A stretch of DNA of 57,807 nt, from contig JAGBRZ010000101.1 in assembly GCA_017632155.1 (NCBI GenBank), positions 1 through 57,807 of the forward strand, in the 5' to 3' direction. Shown piece after piece: positions 9,280 to 16,843 of the stretch. The stretch is from Clostridia bacterium (GTDB lineage Bacteria; Bacillota_A; Clostridia; Oscillospirales; CAG-272). The notes under the pieces were generated by a model. That model did no database searches. It saw nothing but the letters and a program-made list of their open reading frames with translations, and was not told the DNA's origin. Position numbers and translations under genes: made by a program. Each line of letters begins with the position of its first letter. Position 1 is the stretch's first letter.

Positions 9280-9846
9280 TTAATTCAGAAACAGTGGGCG
9301 AAGTTGCTCACAACGTATTGCTGCGTAAAACGCTTCTCCGAGCTTTTCGAAATCGCAAACAAGGGAGTGAGGCTTCATTTCGGGATCATCCTGACGAAGA
9401 GGCACAAAGTATACGCTTTTTCGTTTTTGCATAGCATTCAAATTGGAAAGGTTAGCTGAAAGTCCGTCATTTGTTGCAAGCGCGATCAAAAGCGGGCGGT
9501 CGCAGCGAAGATGAGCTTTTGCCGCCATAGTTACGGGGGTATCTGTAACGCCGAGAGCAAGTTTGGCAAGCGTGTTGCCAGTGCAGGGGCAGATGATAAG
9601 CATATCGAGCTTTTCCTTGGGACCGAGCGGCTCGGCATCCTCAATCGTCTTTATAACTCTTCTGCCGCAAAAAGTTTCTATTTTTTCGATATGCTCGCTC
9701 GCCTTGCCGAATCTTGTGTCTATCGAAGATGCGTTAAAGCTCATTATCGGCACGATCTCGTGACCCAAGTCCGAAAGGTGTCGAAGCTGTTCGATTGCGG
9801 GTGCGAAGGTACAGAACGATCCGCAAAAAGCAAAACCTATTTTCAT
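9280..9846 (-). CDS. dpaB: Dipicolinate synthase subunit B
   Basis: This 188-residue flavoprotein-like subunit (SpoVFB) works with DpaA in the mother cell to make dipicolinic acid, which is loaded into the spore core. The N-terminus KIGFAFCGSFCTF and the LIICPCTGNTLAKLALGVTDTPVTMAAKAHLR block are characteristic of SpoVFB and related to the Dfp/UbiX flavoprotein fold. Its start overlaps the dpaA stop by four bases (ATGA), so the subunits are made in step. It shows that the organism, or a recent ancestor, forms endospores. Confidence 0.95.
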   Translation of the reverse strand: MKIGFAFCGSFCTFAPAIEQLRHLSDLGHEIVPIMSFNASSIDTRFGKASEHIEKIETFCGRRVIKTIEDAEPLGPKEKLDMLIICPCTGNTLAKLALGVTDTPVTMAAKAHLRCDRPLLIALATNDGLSANLSNLNAMQKRKSVYFVPLRQDDPEMKPHSLVCDFEKLGEAFYAAIRCEQLRPLFLN

Positions 9847-10742
9847 ACGATCCCCTCACTTTCAAAAAGCTCACAAAGGGTATCGGCGATGATCTTTCCT
9901 GCGCTTTCGGGGGCGTATTTTCCCGGTAAAGAAAGCGCCCAGATGGAGTTTATTCCGCGTTCTTTGGCGGCTGCAAAATCCACCCCGCCGGGCACGGAGG
10001 CAAGGTCGATGAGCAATATGTCTTTCGGGAGCATCTCTATCACTTCCTTATCAAAAAGACGGGCGGGGACGGTATTGAATATAACATCAAACGCCTCCTC
10101 TTCGCAAAGCGGCCCAAGACCGCCGAGCGCGTAGGATGATGAAATGCGAACCGTATCATTTCCAAAAGAAGAAGCCTCGGCAAGCTGACGTAGATTCCTG
10201 GCGGCAACCGTAACCGATGCGCCCATTTTTGAAAGAAGGCAGGCAAGCATTCTGCCGATCCTGCCGTAGCCCACAACCGCAACTCGGCTGCCGCAAAGAG
10301 TCTTTTTCATATTCTGCATTGCAAGATATATCGCTCCCTCAGCCGTTGGGGTGGCGTTTTTTATTTGCAAGGTTTCGGATTCAAAATAGTCGATAACCCG
10401 CTTTTTCCTTGCTGACGCCGAAAGCAGAAAGTTCTCACCGAGTCTTCCGCCAAAGATCGGTGCATCCGTGTATTCGAGCAATGTAAGAAGCTTGAGTCTT
10501 TCCGAGTCAGGATCACTGCAATTTACACTTATTCCGTCAAGTGATGCAGGCAGCGGCAGAACAACAGCGGAGGCTGAATCTATCGCGCTGCGGGCTTCGC
10601 GGCATTTGACAGCTTTGCCGATGTCCAGTTCTTTGCCAAGCCCCCAGACGGCTGTTTCAAAGCCGCGTGCGGCAAGCTCTCTTGCAAGATAGCATTGCCT
10701 TGCATCACCGCCAAGTAGGGCAAGTTTTATATTTTTATCCAT
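9843..10742 (-). CDS. dpaA: Dipicolinate synthase subunit A
   Basis: The 299-residue dehydrogenase-like subunit (SpoVFA) converts the lysine-pathway intermediate toward dipicolinate. It has two Rossmann-like parts: LALLGGDARQCYLARELAARG at the N-terminus and the NAD(P)-binding VAVVGYGRIGRMLA in the middle. The ATG is preceded by GAGGAAC; an in-frame TTG 18 bases upstream overlaps this site and is less likely. It overlaps dpaB by four bases. Upstream lies a candidate sporulation-type promoter. Confidence 0.95.
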   Translation of the reverse strand: MDKNIKLALLGGDARQCYLARELAARGFETAVWGLGKELDIGKAVKCREARSAIDSASAVVLPLPASLDGISVNCSDPDSERLKLLTLLEYTDAPIFGGRLGENFLLSASARKKRVIDYFESETLQIKNATPTAEGAIYLAMQNMKKTLCGSRVAVVGYGRIGRMLACLLSKMGASVTVAARNLRQLAEASSFGNDTVRISSSYALGGLGPLCEEEAFDVIFNTVPARLFDKEVIEMLPKDILLIDLASVPGGVDFAAAKERGINSIWALSLPGKYAPESAGKIIADTLCELFESEGIV

Positions 10743-10773
10743 ATTAAGTTCCTCGATCAAAAGAGTTATACTA

Positions 10774-10802
10774 TATAATATGAATAAAATCCTATCAATG
10801 TG
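10774..10802 (-). promoter_or_regulatory. Candidate sigma-K promoter of dpaAB
   Basis: CACA (10799-10802) and CATATTATA (10774-10782) are 16 bp apart, close to the sigma-K pattern of an AC-containing -35 element and a CATANNNTA -10. An overlapping sigma-A reading, TTGATA then TATAGT with 17 bp, is also possible, so the assignment rests mainly on the sporulation role of the genes. Confidence 0.5.
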
Positions 10803-10826
10803 AAAAGGGAGCCGAAGCTCCCTTTT
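10803..10826 (-). terminator. Terminator between birA and dpaA
   Basis: A 10-bp perfect stem (AAAAGGGAGC with GCTCCCTTTT, loop CGAA on plus) lies downstream of birA. It abuts the -35 box of the dpaA promoter. Confidence 0.8.
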
Positions 10827-10829
10827 ATA

Positions 10830-11552
10830 TCATAAGATTATAAGTCCCGCTGTTGTGTTTGTGAATTCGGGGCGTTTGCCCTCGACAGAATAGATCAATG
10901 AGAAATCCGCTGCAATACTTATTGCTGTAGCACATCTGCCATCGGGGAGCATTATATTTCTGCCCGGTGTGGTGCAATACTTGACGTATTCGCTGTACAG
11001 CTCATCTTCCTTGACTTCGGGAAGGTGGTTGCAAAGTCTGTCAGCAATCTCGATCATAAGCTTTTCGGTATCCTCGGGGTTGAGTGCCAGAGTAGTCACT
11101 CTGCCATGAAGCTCATCCGGCATATCTGCATATCCCGTGTTGATTCCGAAGCCTATTCTGATAGTTGTAAGCTTGCCCTGCTTTACGGTTACCGCCGTAA
11201 TGACTCCACCGTACTTTTTGCCGTCAAGATGAAGATCGTTGAGCCATTTGATTCCAAGGCGCTGATCAAAATCAGAGCAGGCATCAAGCACGGCGTTTGT
11301 GATCGTCACAGTCGCAAACGGACCAAGTTTTGAAGAAAAAGCAGGCATACAAACATCCGCATAGTCACCGACCAAGAGAAGCGTTGCATAAATACCGTTA
11401 TCCCTCGGCGAATAGAAGGTATGCGTACCCTGACCTCTGCCCGCGGTCTGTTCGCGCGCGGTAAACAAATACGCGCCGTCGGGAAGCTCGTGCATACGTC
11501 TGCCCGCTTCGACAAAGGTTGAGTCTATTGTTTCGAATCTGAATATTTCCAT
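10830..11552 (-). CDS. birA: Biotin--[acetyl-CoA carboxylase] ligase
   Basis: The 240-residue enzyme attaches biotin to carrier domains. The biotinyl-AMP loop is the GRGQG-type AGRGQGTHTFYSPRDNGIYATLLL. The catalytic region follows with IKWLNDLHLDGKKYGGVITA and the GFGINT motif. It has no N-terminal helix-turn-helix, so it should be a ligase without repressor activity. The next genes downstream are the dpaAB pair, separated by a terminator. The presence of BirA matters because the decarboxylase-like cluster at 27.4-30.3 kb seems to have lost its biotin domain. Confidence 0.93.
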   Translation of the reverse strand: MEIFRFETIDSTFVEAGRRMHELPDGAYLFTAREQTAGRGQGTHTFYSPRDNGIYATLLLVGDYADVCMPAFSSKLGPFATVTITNAVLDACSDFDQRLGIKWLNDLHLDGKKYGGVITAVTVKQGKLTTIRIGFGINTGYADMPDELHGRVTTLALNPEDTEKLMIEIADRLCNHLPEVKEDELYSEYVKYCTTPGRNIMLPDGRCATAISIAADFSLIYSVEGKRPEFTNTTAGLIIL

Positions 11553-11559
11553 TTAGAAT

Positions 11560-12552
11560 TTATCTTTCTTCTCTGAAATAAGACTGTCCAAGTGCGGCGG
11601 GAGGCTGATGCTCACGCTTTTTACGCGAGCTTGTAAAGACGAGAACCGCGATGGTTACGAGGTACGGCAGCATCTTGATAAGCTCCTTGGTGCTACCCGA
11701 GAGACCCGAAATAAATACGCTGGCGATATAAAGTCCGCCGAAGATATAGGACGAGAAAATTGCACTTCTCGGCTTCCAAAGCGCAAAGATAACGATTGCG
11801 ATAGCAAGCCATCCGCGGTCGCCGAAGCCATTGTTTGTCCACGCACCGGTTGTATAATCCATAACGAAGTAAAGTCCGCCGAGTCCCGCGATAGCGCCGC
11901 CAACGCAGGTAGCAACGTACTTGTAAAGCGAAACGTTGATGCCCGCCGCATCAGCTGTTGCGGGATTTTCACCGATTGCGCGGAGGTTAAGACCAACGCG
12001 TGTGCGGTTAATAAACCACTGCGAAAGGATTGCGATGATGATCGCAAGGTAAACAAGGAAACCGAACGAGAAGAAAGTCTCGCCTACGATTCCGAGATGA
12101 TCGGAAAGGAAGGGGATCTTTGCCTTATATGCATTTCCGGTAATATAAAGAGAAATGGAACCGTTTTCACCGAAAAACTTGAGGAGGGATCCGCCATAGA
12201 AATTACCGAGTCCGACGCCAAGCGTGGTCAGCGCAAGACCAACGACATTCTGATTTGCCTTGAGAGTGATCGTCAGGAAGCTGTAAATGAACGCAATGAA
12301 GGTCGAACCGAGGATCGATGCGAGGAAGGAAATAATTACGCAAAGAACCGGTACGGGTTCGGCACAAAAATGCTCGTAAAGATATCCGCCGATGATTCCC
12401 GAGATGCCGCCGATATACATAATACCGGGGATACCGAGGTTGAGGTTACCACTCTTCTCTGTTATGATCTCGCCCGTTGCGCCAAAAAGAAGAGGAGTGC
12501 CCTGAACTATCGCAGCGGCAATAAACGCCATTATTTTTGCAAAAATACCCAT
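11560..12552 (-). CDS. Nucleoside ABC transporter permease (YufQ/NupQ-like)
   Basis: The 330-residue membrane protein has about eight to nine transmembrane segments. It carries the family-typical opening PLLFGATGEIITEKSGNLNLGIPG and the GLNLRAIGENPATADAAGINV loop that contacts the ATPase. It is the second permease of a BMP-type (guanosine/purine nucleoside) importer. It shares one base with the preceding permease gene (start 12552), which indicates translational coupling. The substrate is supported by the guanine riboswitch in the operon leader. Confidence 0.93.
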   Translation of the reverse strand: MGIFAKIMAFIAAAIVQGTPLLFGATGEIITEKSGNLNLGIPGIMYIGGISGIIGGYLYEHFCAEPVPVLCVIISFLASILGSTFIAFIYSFLTITLKANQNVVGLALTTLGVGLGNFYGGSLLKFFGENGSISLYITGNAYKAKIPFLSDHLGIVGETFFSFGFLVYLAIIIAILSQWFINRTRVGLNLRAIGENPATADAAGINVSLYKYVATCVGGAIAGLGGLYFVMDYTTGAWTNNGFGDRGWLAIAIVIFALWKPRSAIFSSYIFGGLYIASVFISGLSGSTKELIKMLPYLVTIAVLVFTSSRKKREHQPPAALGQSYFREER

Positions 12553-13664
12553 TATGCGTCCTTCTCCTTTCTTTCCTTTTTGCGGAAGTGTATCTGATAA
12601 TTTACAAAGAAATCACTGCTGATGATAAAGAGGATCATAATTCCCGTCAGCACCTCGCCGACGCTTGAGTTAAGTCCGAGATTTGATGCGATCTCGCCCG
12701 CGCCCTTCTGCAGGAAGCACACGAGAAGCGAGGAGAAGATCATTGTGATGGGATTGAACTTTGACATCCAGGATACCATTATCGCGGTAAATCCGTTTCC
12801 GCCGACGGCACTTGCGTTGATGGAATGGTCCGTGCCTGCGGCAAGTATCCATCCCATAACTCCACAGAGAGCACCCGAAATGAGAACCGTGCGGATGATG
12901 ACCTTTTTAACGTTGATACCGATATATCTTGCGGTATTTTCACTTTCGCCGACAACCGCTATCTCATATCCCTGCTTACTCTTTTTCAAATAAATGTATA
13001 CTGCTACGGTCAAAAAAGCAACGATAAGGATGTTCATCAGATATTTCTGACCGAATATTGAGGGGAACCAACCGTTCTGTGTATTAGAGTTGACAAGGCC
13101 GAGAACCATCGAACCGCTTGGTACCCAATACATAATGAGAAGCGAAACAAGCTGTGCTGCGACGTAGTTCATCATAAGGGTGAAAAGAGTTTCGTTGGTA
13201 TTCCAAATAGCCTTAAAAAATCCGGGAATACCTGCCCAGACGGCGGATGCAACTATACTCGCAAAAAGACAAATGATTATAAGAAGCCAAGAAGGGAGTG
13301 TATCTCCGATATAGAACATACAGGTGATGCTTGCAAGCATACCGATAAGCACCTGACCCTCGGCACCCGTATTCCAAAAACGCATCTTAAATGCCGGTGT
13401 TACTGCAAGAGAAATACCGAGCAATATCGCTGAAGCCTGAAGGAGATTCCACATTTTTCTTGGGCTGCCAAAGCTTCCGACAATCATAGCCTTGAAAACC
13501 TTGAGCGGGTTTTCATTGGTAATGAGGATGGTTACAAGTGCGCAGAAAAGAACTCCGACAAGAATAACTATGGTCTTGATGAGCAACTGTTTGAGCCTAG
13601 GAAGCTCACCGCGCTTGGTGATATACACAAGCGGTTCTTTATAATTCTTGTGATTATTCTGCAT
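12552..13664 (-). CDS. Nucleoside ABC transporter permease (YufP/NupP-like)
   Basis: This 370-residue permease is the larger membrane subunit of the same importer. A cytoplasmic N-terminus is followed by TIVILVGVLFCALVTILIT and then family motifs: FKMRFWNTGAEGQVLIGMLA in the first half, and the ATPase-contact loop GYEIAVVGESENTARYIGINV. It ends with a basic cytoplasmic tail (HFRKKERKEKDA). It overlaps the ATPase gene by 11 bases and the next permease by one base. Confidence 0.93.
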   Translation of the reverse strand: MQNNHKNYKEPLVYITKRGELPRLKQLLIKTIVILVGVLFCALVTILITNENPLKVFKAMIVGSFGSPRKMWNLLQASAILLGISLAVTPAFKMRFWNTGAEGQVLIGMLASITCMFYIGDTLPSWLLIIICLFASIVASAVWAGIPGFFKAIWNTNETLFTLMMNYVAAQLVSLLIMYWVPSGSMVLGLVNSNTQNGWFPSIFGQKYLMNILIVAFLTVAVYIYLKKSKQGYEIAVVGESENTARYIGINVKKVIIRTVLISGALCGVMGWILAAGTDHSINASAVGGNGFTAIMVSWMSKFNPITMIFSSLLVCFLQKGAGEIASNLGLNSSVGEVLTGIMILFIISSDFFVNYQIHFRKKERKEKDA

Positions 13665-15198
13665 CTCTCTTCTCCTCCTCTCGGTCTGTTTTTGTCATAA
13701 GGTATCCGACCTCATTCTTAGTAGCGGTTCTGCCGTCAAGGATACCGGTGATCTTTCCGCTTCCAATAACCATAATGCGGTCGCAGAGATCAAGCAGAAC
13801 ATCAAGGTCCTCGCCGACAAAAATGACGGCAACACCCTTACGCTTTTGGTCATTGAGCAAGTCATAAATCAAATACGAGGAGTTTATATCAAGTCCTCGC
13901 ACTGGGTACGCCGCCATCAGAAGCGTGGGCGACGAAGAAATTTCACGTCCGAGAAGGATCTTCTGAACGTTACCGCCGGAAAGACGGCGGACGGGGGTTT
14001 CGGCATCGGGGGTTGCGACTTCGAGATCCTTTATTATCTTCTGTGCAAGCTCCTCGGGTCCCTGACGCTGAACAAACACGGATTTTCCTTTTCGGTAGCT
14101 TCGAAGCATCATATTATCAACAACGCTCATATTACCAACAAGACCCATACCGAGTCTGTCCTCGGGGACAAAAGAAAGACGAACACCGAGCTCGCGGATC
14201 TCAAGGGGCGTCTTATCACGCAGATTTTCCGATCTTCCGTTTTTGGGATTATGATAAATTATGGAACCGCCGTCAAGCTTTTGCAGTCCGGCAATAGCTT
14301 CAAGAAGCTCGCGCTGACCGCTTCCCGCAATACCTGCTATACCGAGTATCTCACCCGAGCGAACGGTGAAGCTTACGTCATCAAGAAGCTTTACGCCATC
14401 GCGGTTCTTGCAATCGATATGTTCAACAACAAGTCTGTCGGTGGGGTCGACCGGTTCGGGGCGCTCGATGTTGAGCTCCACCTTCTTTCCCACCATCATT
14501 TCAGTGAGTATATTTTCATCAGCCTCGGAGGTATTGATAGTACCAACATATTCTCCGTGACGAAGAACTGCAACTCTGTCCGAAAGATCAAGTACCTCGT
14601 GAAGTTTATGGGTAATAATTATTATCGCTTTTCCGTCCGCGCGCATACGGCGAAGGATGTCAAATAGCTTGCGCGTTTCCTGAGGAGTCAGGACTGCCGT
14701 AGGCTCGTCGAGGATCAGAATATCTGCACCTCGGTAAAGAACCTTGATGATCTCAACAGTCTGTTTCTCGGATACCGACATTTCGTAGATCTTCTTTGAG
14801 GGATCGATATCAAAGCCATACTTCGCGCTGATCTCGGCAACTTTTTTGGATACCGATTTGATATCGAATTTACCCTTTTCTTCAAGGCCGAGAACGATGT
14901 TTTCAGCTGCGGTGAAAAGATCTACCAGTTTGAAGTGCTGGTGGATCATACCGATCTTATAATTAAATGCATCGTGAGGCGAGTTGATAGACACTGCCTC
15001 GCCGCCGATAAGGATTTGTCCCTCGTCCGGGTGATAGATACCCGAGATCATATTCATAAGTGTTGTCTTTCCGCTTCCGTTTTCGCCGAGGAGCGAAAGG
15101 ATCTCACCGTTACAGACGGTAAGATTAACATTGCTGTTTGCAACGACACTTCCAAATCTCTTTGTAATTCCGCGGAGTTCTATTGCTACGTTATTCAT
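13654..15198 (-). CDS. Nucleoside ABC transporter ATP-binding protein (two ABC domains)
   Basis: The 514-residue ATPase carries two fused ABC modules, as in RbsA/YufO. The first has Walker A GENGSGKTT, signature SVSEKQTVEIIKVL and Walker B DILILDEPTAVLTP. The second has a degenerate Walker A (GIAGSGQRELL) and signature LSGGNVQK. Its Walker B region reads LLMAAYPVRGLDI where such proteins usually have a P-x-RGLD motif, so the second site is non-canonical, as usual in this family. It sits about 150 bp after the BMP gene, behind two RNA hairpins. Confidence 0.94.
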   Translation of the reverse strand: MNNVAIELRGITKRFGSVVANSNVNLTVCNGEILSLLGENGSGKTTLMNMISGIYHPDEGQILIGGEAVSINSPHDAFNYKIGMIHQHFKLVDLFTAAENIVLGLEEKGKFDIKSVSKKVAEISAKYGFDIDPSKKIYEMSVSEKQTVEIIKVLYRGADILILDEPTAVLTPQETRKLFDILRRMRADGKAIIIITHKLHEVLDLSDRVAVLRHGEYVGTINTSEADENILTEMMVGKKVELNIERPEPVDPTDRLVVEHIDCKNRDGVKLLDDVSFTVRSGEILGIAGIAGSGQRELLEAIAGLQKLDGGSIIYHNPKNGRSENLRDKTPLEIRELGVRLSFVPEDRLGMGLVGNMSVVDNMMLRSYRKGKSVFVQRQGPEELAQKIIKDLEVATPDAETPVRRLSGGNVQKILLGREISSSPTLLMAAYPVRGLDINSSYLIYDLLNDQKRKGVAVIFVGEDLDVLLDLCDRIMVIGSGKITGILDGRTATKNEVGYLMTKTDREEEKRDAE

Positions 15199-15227
15199 TA
15201 GGTCTCTTCCCTTTCATAAACAAGCTT

Positions 15228-15281
15228 CCGAAACTTTTATCCCAAAACAGAAAAGCTTCTGTTTTCGCATAAAAACTTCGG
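15228..15281 (-). other. Long two-stage RNA hairpin between BMP and ATPase genes
   Basis: On the minus transcript the outer 13-bp arms pair completely with two G-U wobbles. After a 3x3 internal loop, inner 9-bp arms pair with a 4-base loop. The plus strand would have A-C mismatches instead, so the fold favours RNA read from the minus strand, the direction of the operon. It probably stabilises or limits the transcript between the abundant binding protein and the transporter genes. Confidence 0.6.
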
Positions 15282-15299
15282 ATACAGAAAAACGCCCAC

Positions 15300-15325
15300 G
15301 GGGATGCCGAGATTTCGGCATCCCC
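15300..15325 (-). terminator. GC-rich hairpin after the BMP gene
   Basis: An 11-bp perfect stem with a 4-base loop follows the BMP stop codon. The T-run (TTTTT) begins 8 bases past the stem, so it is probably a partial terminator or an mRNA 3'-end stabiliser. Confidence 0.6.
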
Positions 15326-15346
15326 TATAGGCTTTAAAACTGATAA

Positions 15347-16549
15347 TTACTGTGCTGCAGTAATACCGTCAATGATGAGATCAAAGTAAGGAGCAGAACG
15401 CTTGCCTTCAGCGGACTCGTTGAAGTAACCGTTGAGAACAACCTCAGTTTCGCCCTGGAAATCACCAAGATCGTCAACGTCAGCGAGGTAAGACTCAAGC
15501 TTCTGACCGCCAACGGTGAAGGTGTTGGTATCGAATACCTTGAGAGTGCCTGCCTTGAAAGCAGCGATAGCAGCGTCGATAGCTTCCTGAGTGCCGGGAG
15601 CGGCGTATGCAGCGTTGAGCTCGGTAAGCATTACAGCGCCCTCTTCAAAGCCTCCGCACCAGTCGTAGGGGATCTCGTTGCCCTTACCGTCGCGAGTCTT
15701 TTCGATGATAAGCTTCATGTAGGGCTCCCAGTTGATCTTGGAAGAAATAAGCCAAGTGTTGGGAGCAATGTCCTTGGTGCTGATGTTGTATGCAACGTTG
15801 GGAACACCTGCAGCGTCGCAAGCCTTGGGAGCACCCTCGGAGTCAGCATGCTGAGAGATAAGAACACAGCCGTCGCCGATGAGCTTTTCTGCTGCGGTCT
15901 TCTCAAGTGCGATATCGAACCAGGAGTTGGTGTATTCAACCTTCATGGTAGCGGTGGGGCATACGGAACGTGCGCCGAGGAAGAAGGAAGTGTAGCCGGA
16001 CTTAACCTCTGCATAGGGCCAAGCTGCAACATAACCGATAACAGCCTTGTCAGCGGTGATCTCGCCCTTTGCGATCATATCGTTGAGCTTCATACCTGCA
16101 ACGATACCTGCAACGAAACGACCTTCGTAGATGGATGCGAATGCGTTGTGGTAGTTAGCGATCTTTTCGGTGTGAGCCTTGGTACCTGTAGCGTGGCAGA
16201 ACTGAACATCGGGGTTCTCCTTAGCTGCCTGGATCATAAACGCCTCGTGACCGAAGGAGTCAGCGAAAACGAGATCACAACCTGCTTCAACAAGCTCGCA
16301 TGCCGCGTCATAGCAAGCCGCGGTTTCGGGAATGTTGGTCTTAAGGATCATCTGATCCTCGCTAAGGCCAAGAGCTGCACAAGCAGCCTTAGCTGCATCG
16401 ATGAAGTTCTTGTCATAGGTGGAGTTCTCATCGTGCAGGAAGATGAAGCCTACCTTGAAGGCATCATCAGTCTTTTCGCAAGATGCGAACGCGAGTGTGA
16501 CGGAAAGGAGCATAAGAACTGCGAGAATAAGTGACAGTGTCTTTTTCAT
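15347..16549 (-). CDS. BMP family nucleoside-binding lipoprotein
   Basis: The 400-residue substrate-binding protein of the importer starts with a lipoprotein signal (lipobox FASC, cysteine in SFASC-like context near residue 24). The mature part shows the BMP/Med fold: KVGFIFLHDENSTYDKNF, DLVFADSFGHEAFMIQAAKENPDVQF, and RFVAGIVAGMKLN. These proteins bind purine nucleosides at the membrane outer face. It is the first gene after the guanine riboswitch and is separated from the other subunits by hairpins, which would let it be made in excess. The start follows GGAGG. Confidence 0.94.
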   Translation of the reverse strand: MKKTLSLILAVLMLLSVTLAFASCEKTDDAFKVGFIFLHDENSTYDKNFIDAAKAACAALGLSEDQMILKTNIPETAACYDAACELVEAGCDLVFADSFGHEAFMIQAAKENPDVQFCHATGTKAHTEKIANYHNAFASIYEGRFVAGIVAGMKLNDMIAKGEITADKAVIGYVAAWPYAEVKSGYTSFFLGARSVCPTATMKVEYTNSWFDIALEKTAAEKLIGDGCVLISQHADSEGAPKACDAAGVPNVAYNISTKDIAPNTWLISSKINWEPYMKLIIEKTRDGKGNEIPYDWCGGFEEGAVMLTELNAAYAAPGTQEAIDAAIAAFKAGTLKVFDTNTFTVGGQKLESYLADVDDLGDFQGETEVVLNGYFNESAEGKRSAPYFDLIIDGITAAQ

Positions 16550-16612
16550 GGTTTTCCTCCATAAAATAATAATGAAATATTTATTTGCAGCACTTTGTGC
16601 CGAAAATACAAA

Positions 16613-16644
16613 GCGGGAAAAGAGGATACCGACTCTTCTCCCGC
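16613..16644 (-). terminator. Terminator of the guanine riboswitch
   Basis: Minus-strand arms GCGGGAGAAGAG and CTCTTTTCCCGC pair over 12 positions with one G-U, followed by a TTTGTATTTT stretch. The GGGAG of the left arm can instead pair with the CTCCC that follows aptamer stem P1, giving the alternative fold. Confidence 0.8.
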
Positions 16645-16662
16645 ATCAAAAGCGTTATGGGA

Positions 16663-16731
16663 GCTTATAGTCGGAATATTTACGGTTATCCGGTAGAAAC
16701 TTTCTGACCTTATTTCAGATATTATATAAGC
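16663..16731 (-). promoter_or_regulatory. Guanine-class purine riboswitch aptamer
   Basis: The 69-nt element has the purine-riboswitch layout: P1 arms GCTTATA/TATAAGC, the J2/3 segment GTTTCTACC, a P3 arm-loop closely matching the Bacillus xpt aptamer, and J3/1 CCGACTATA. The base at the specificity position (74 in xpt numbering) is C, which selects guanine or hypoxanthine rather than adenine. TTTCTACC is the standard form, not the 2'-deoxyguanosine variant. It lies between a perfect promoter and an overlapping terminator, so guanine should switch off the BMP importer. Confidence 0.93.
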
Positions 16732-16749
16732 AAACACAAATACGCATAT

Positions 16750-16778
16750 ATTATATCAATTTTTCTCACAAAAGTCAA
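16750..16778 (-). promoter_or_regulatory. Sigma-A promoter of the BMP operon
   Basis: TTGACT (16773-16778) and TATAAT (16750-16755) are 17 bp apart, placing the transcript start about 10 nt before the aptamer. Confidence 0.88.
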
Positions 16779-16843
16779 CAGTTTTTGACAAATTATTAGG
16801 AATTCGTACAAAATCAACTCATTTTCTCAACACAACGCGCACA

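Noticed and set aside
16779..16843. Terminator of comEC
   Set aside because: Only a 5-bp stem (GTCAA/TTGAC) overlapping the BMP promoter -35 is visible, too weak to call.
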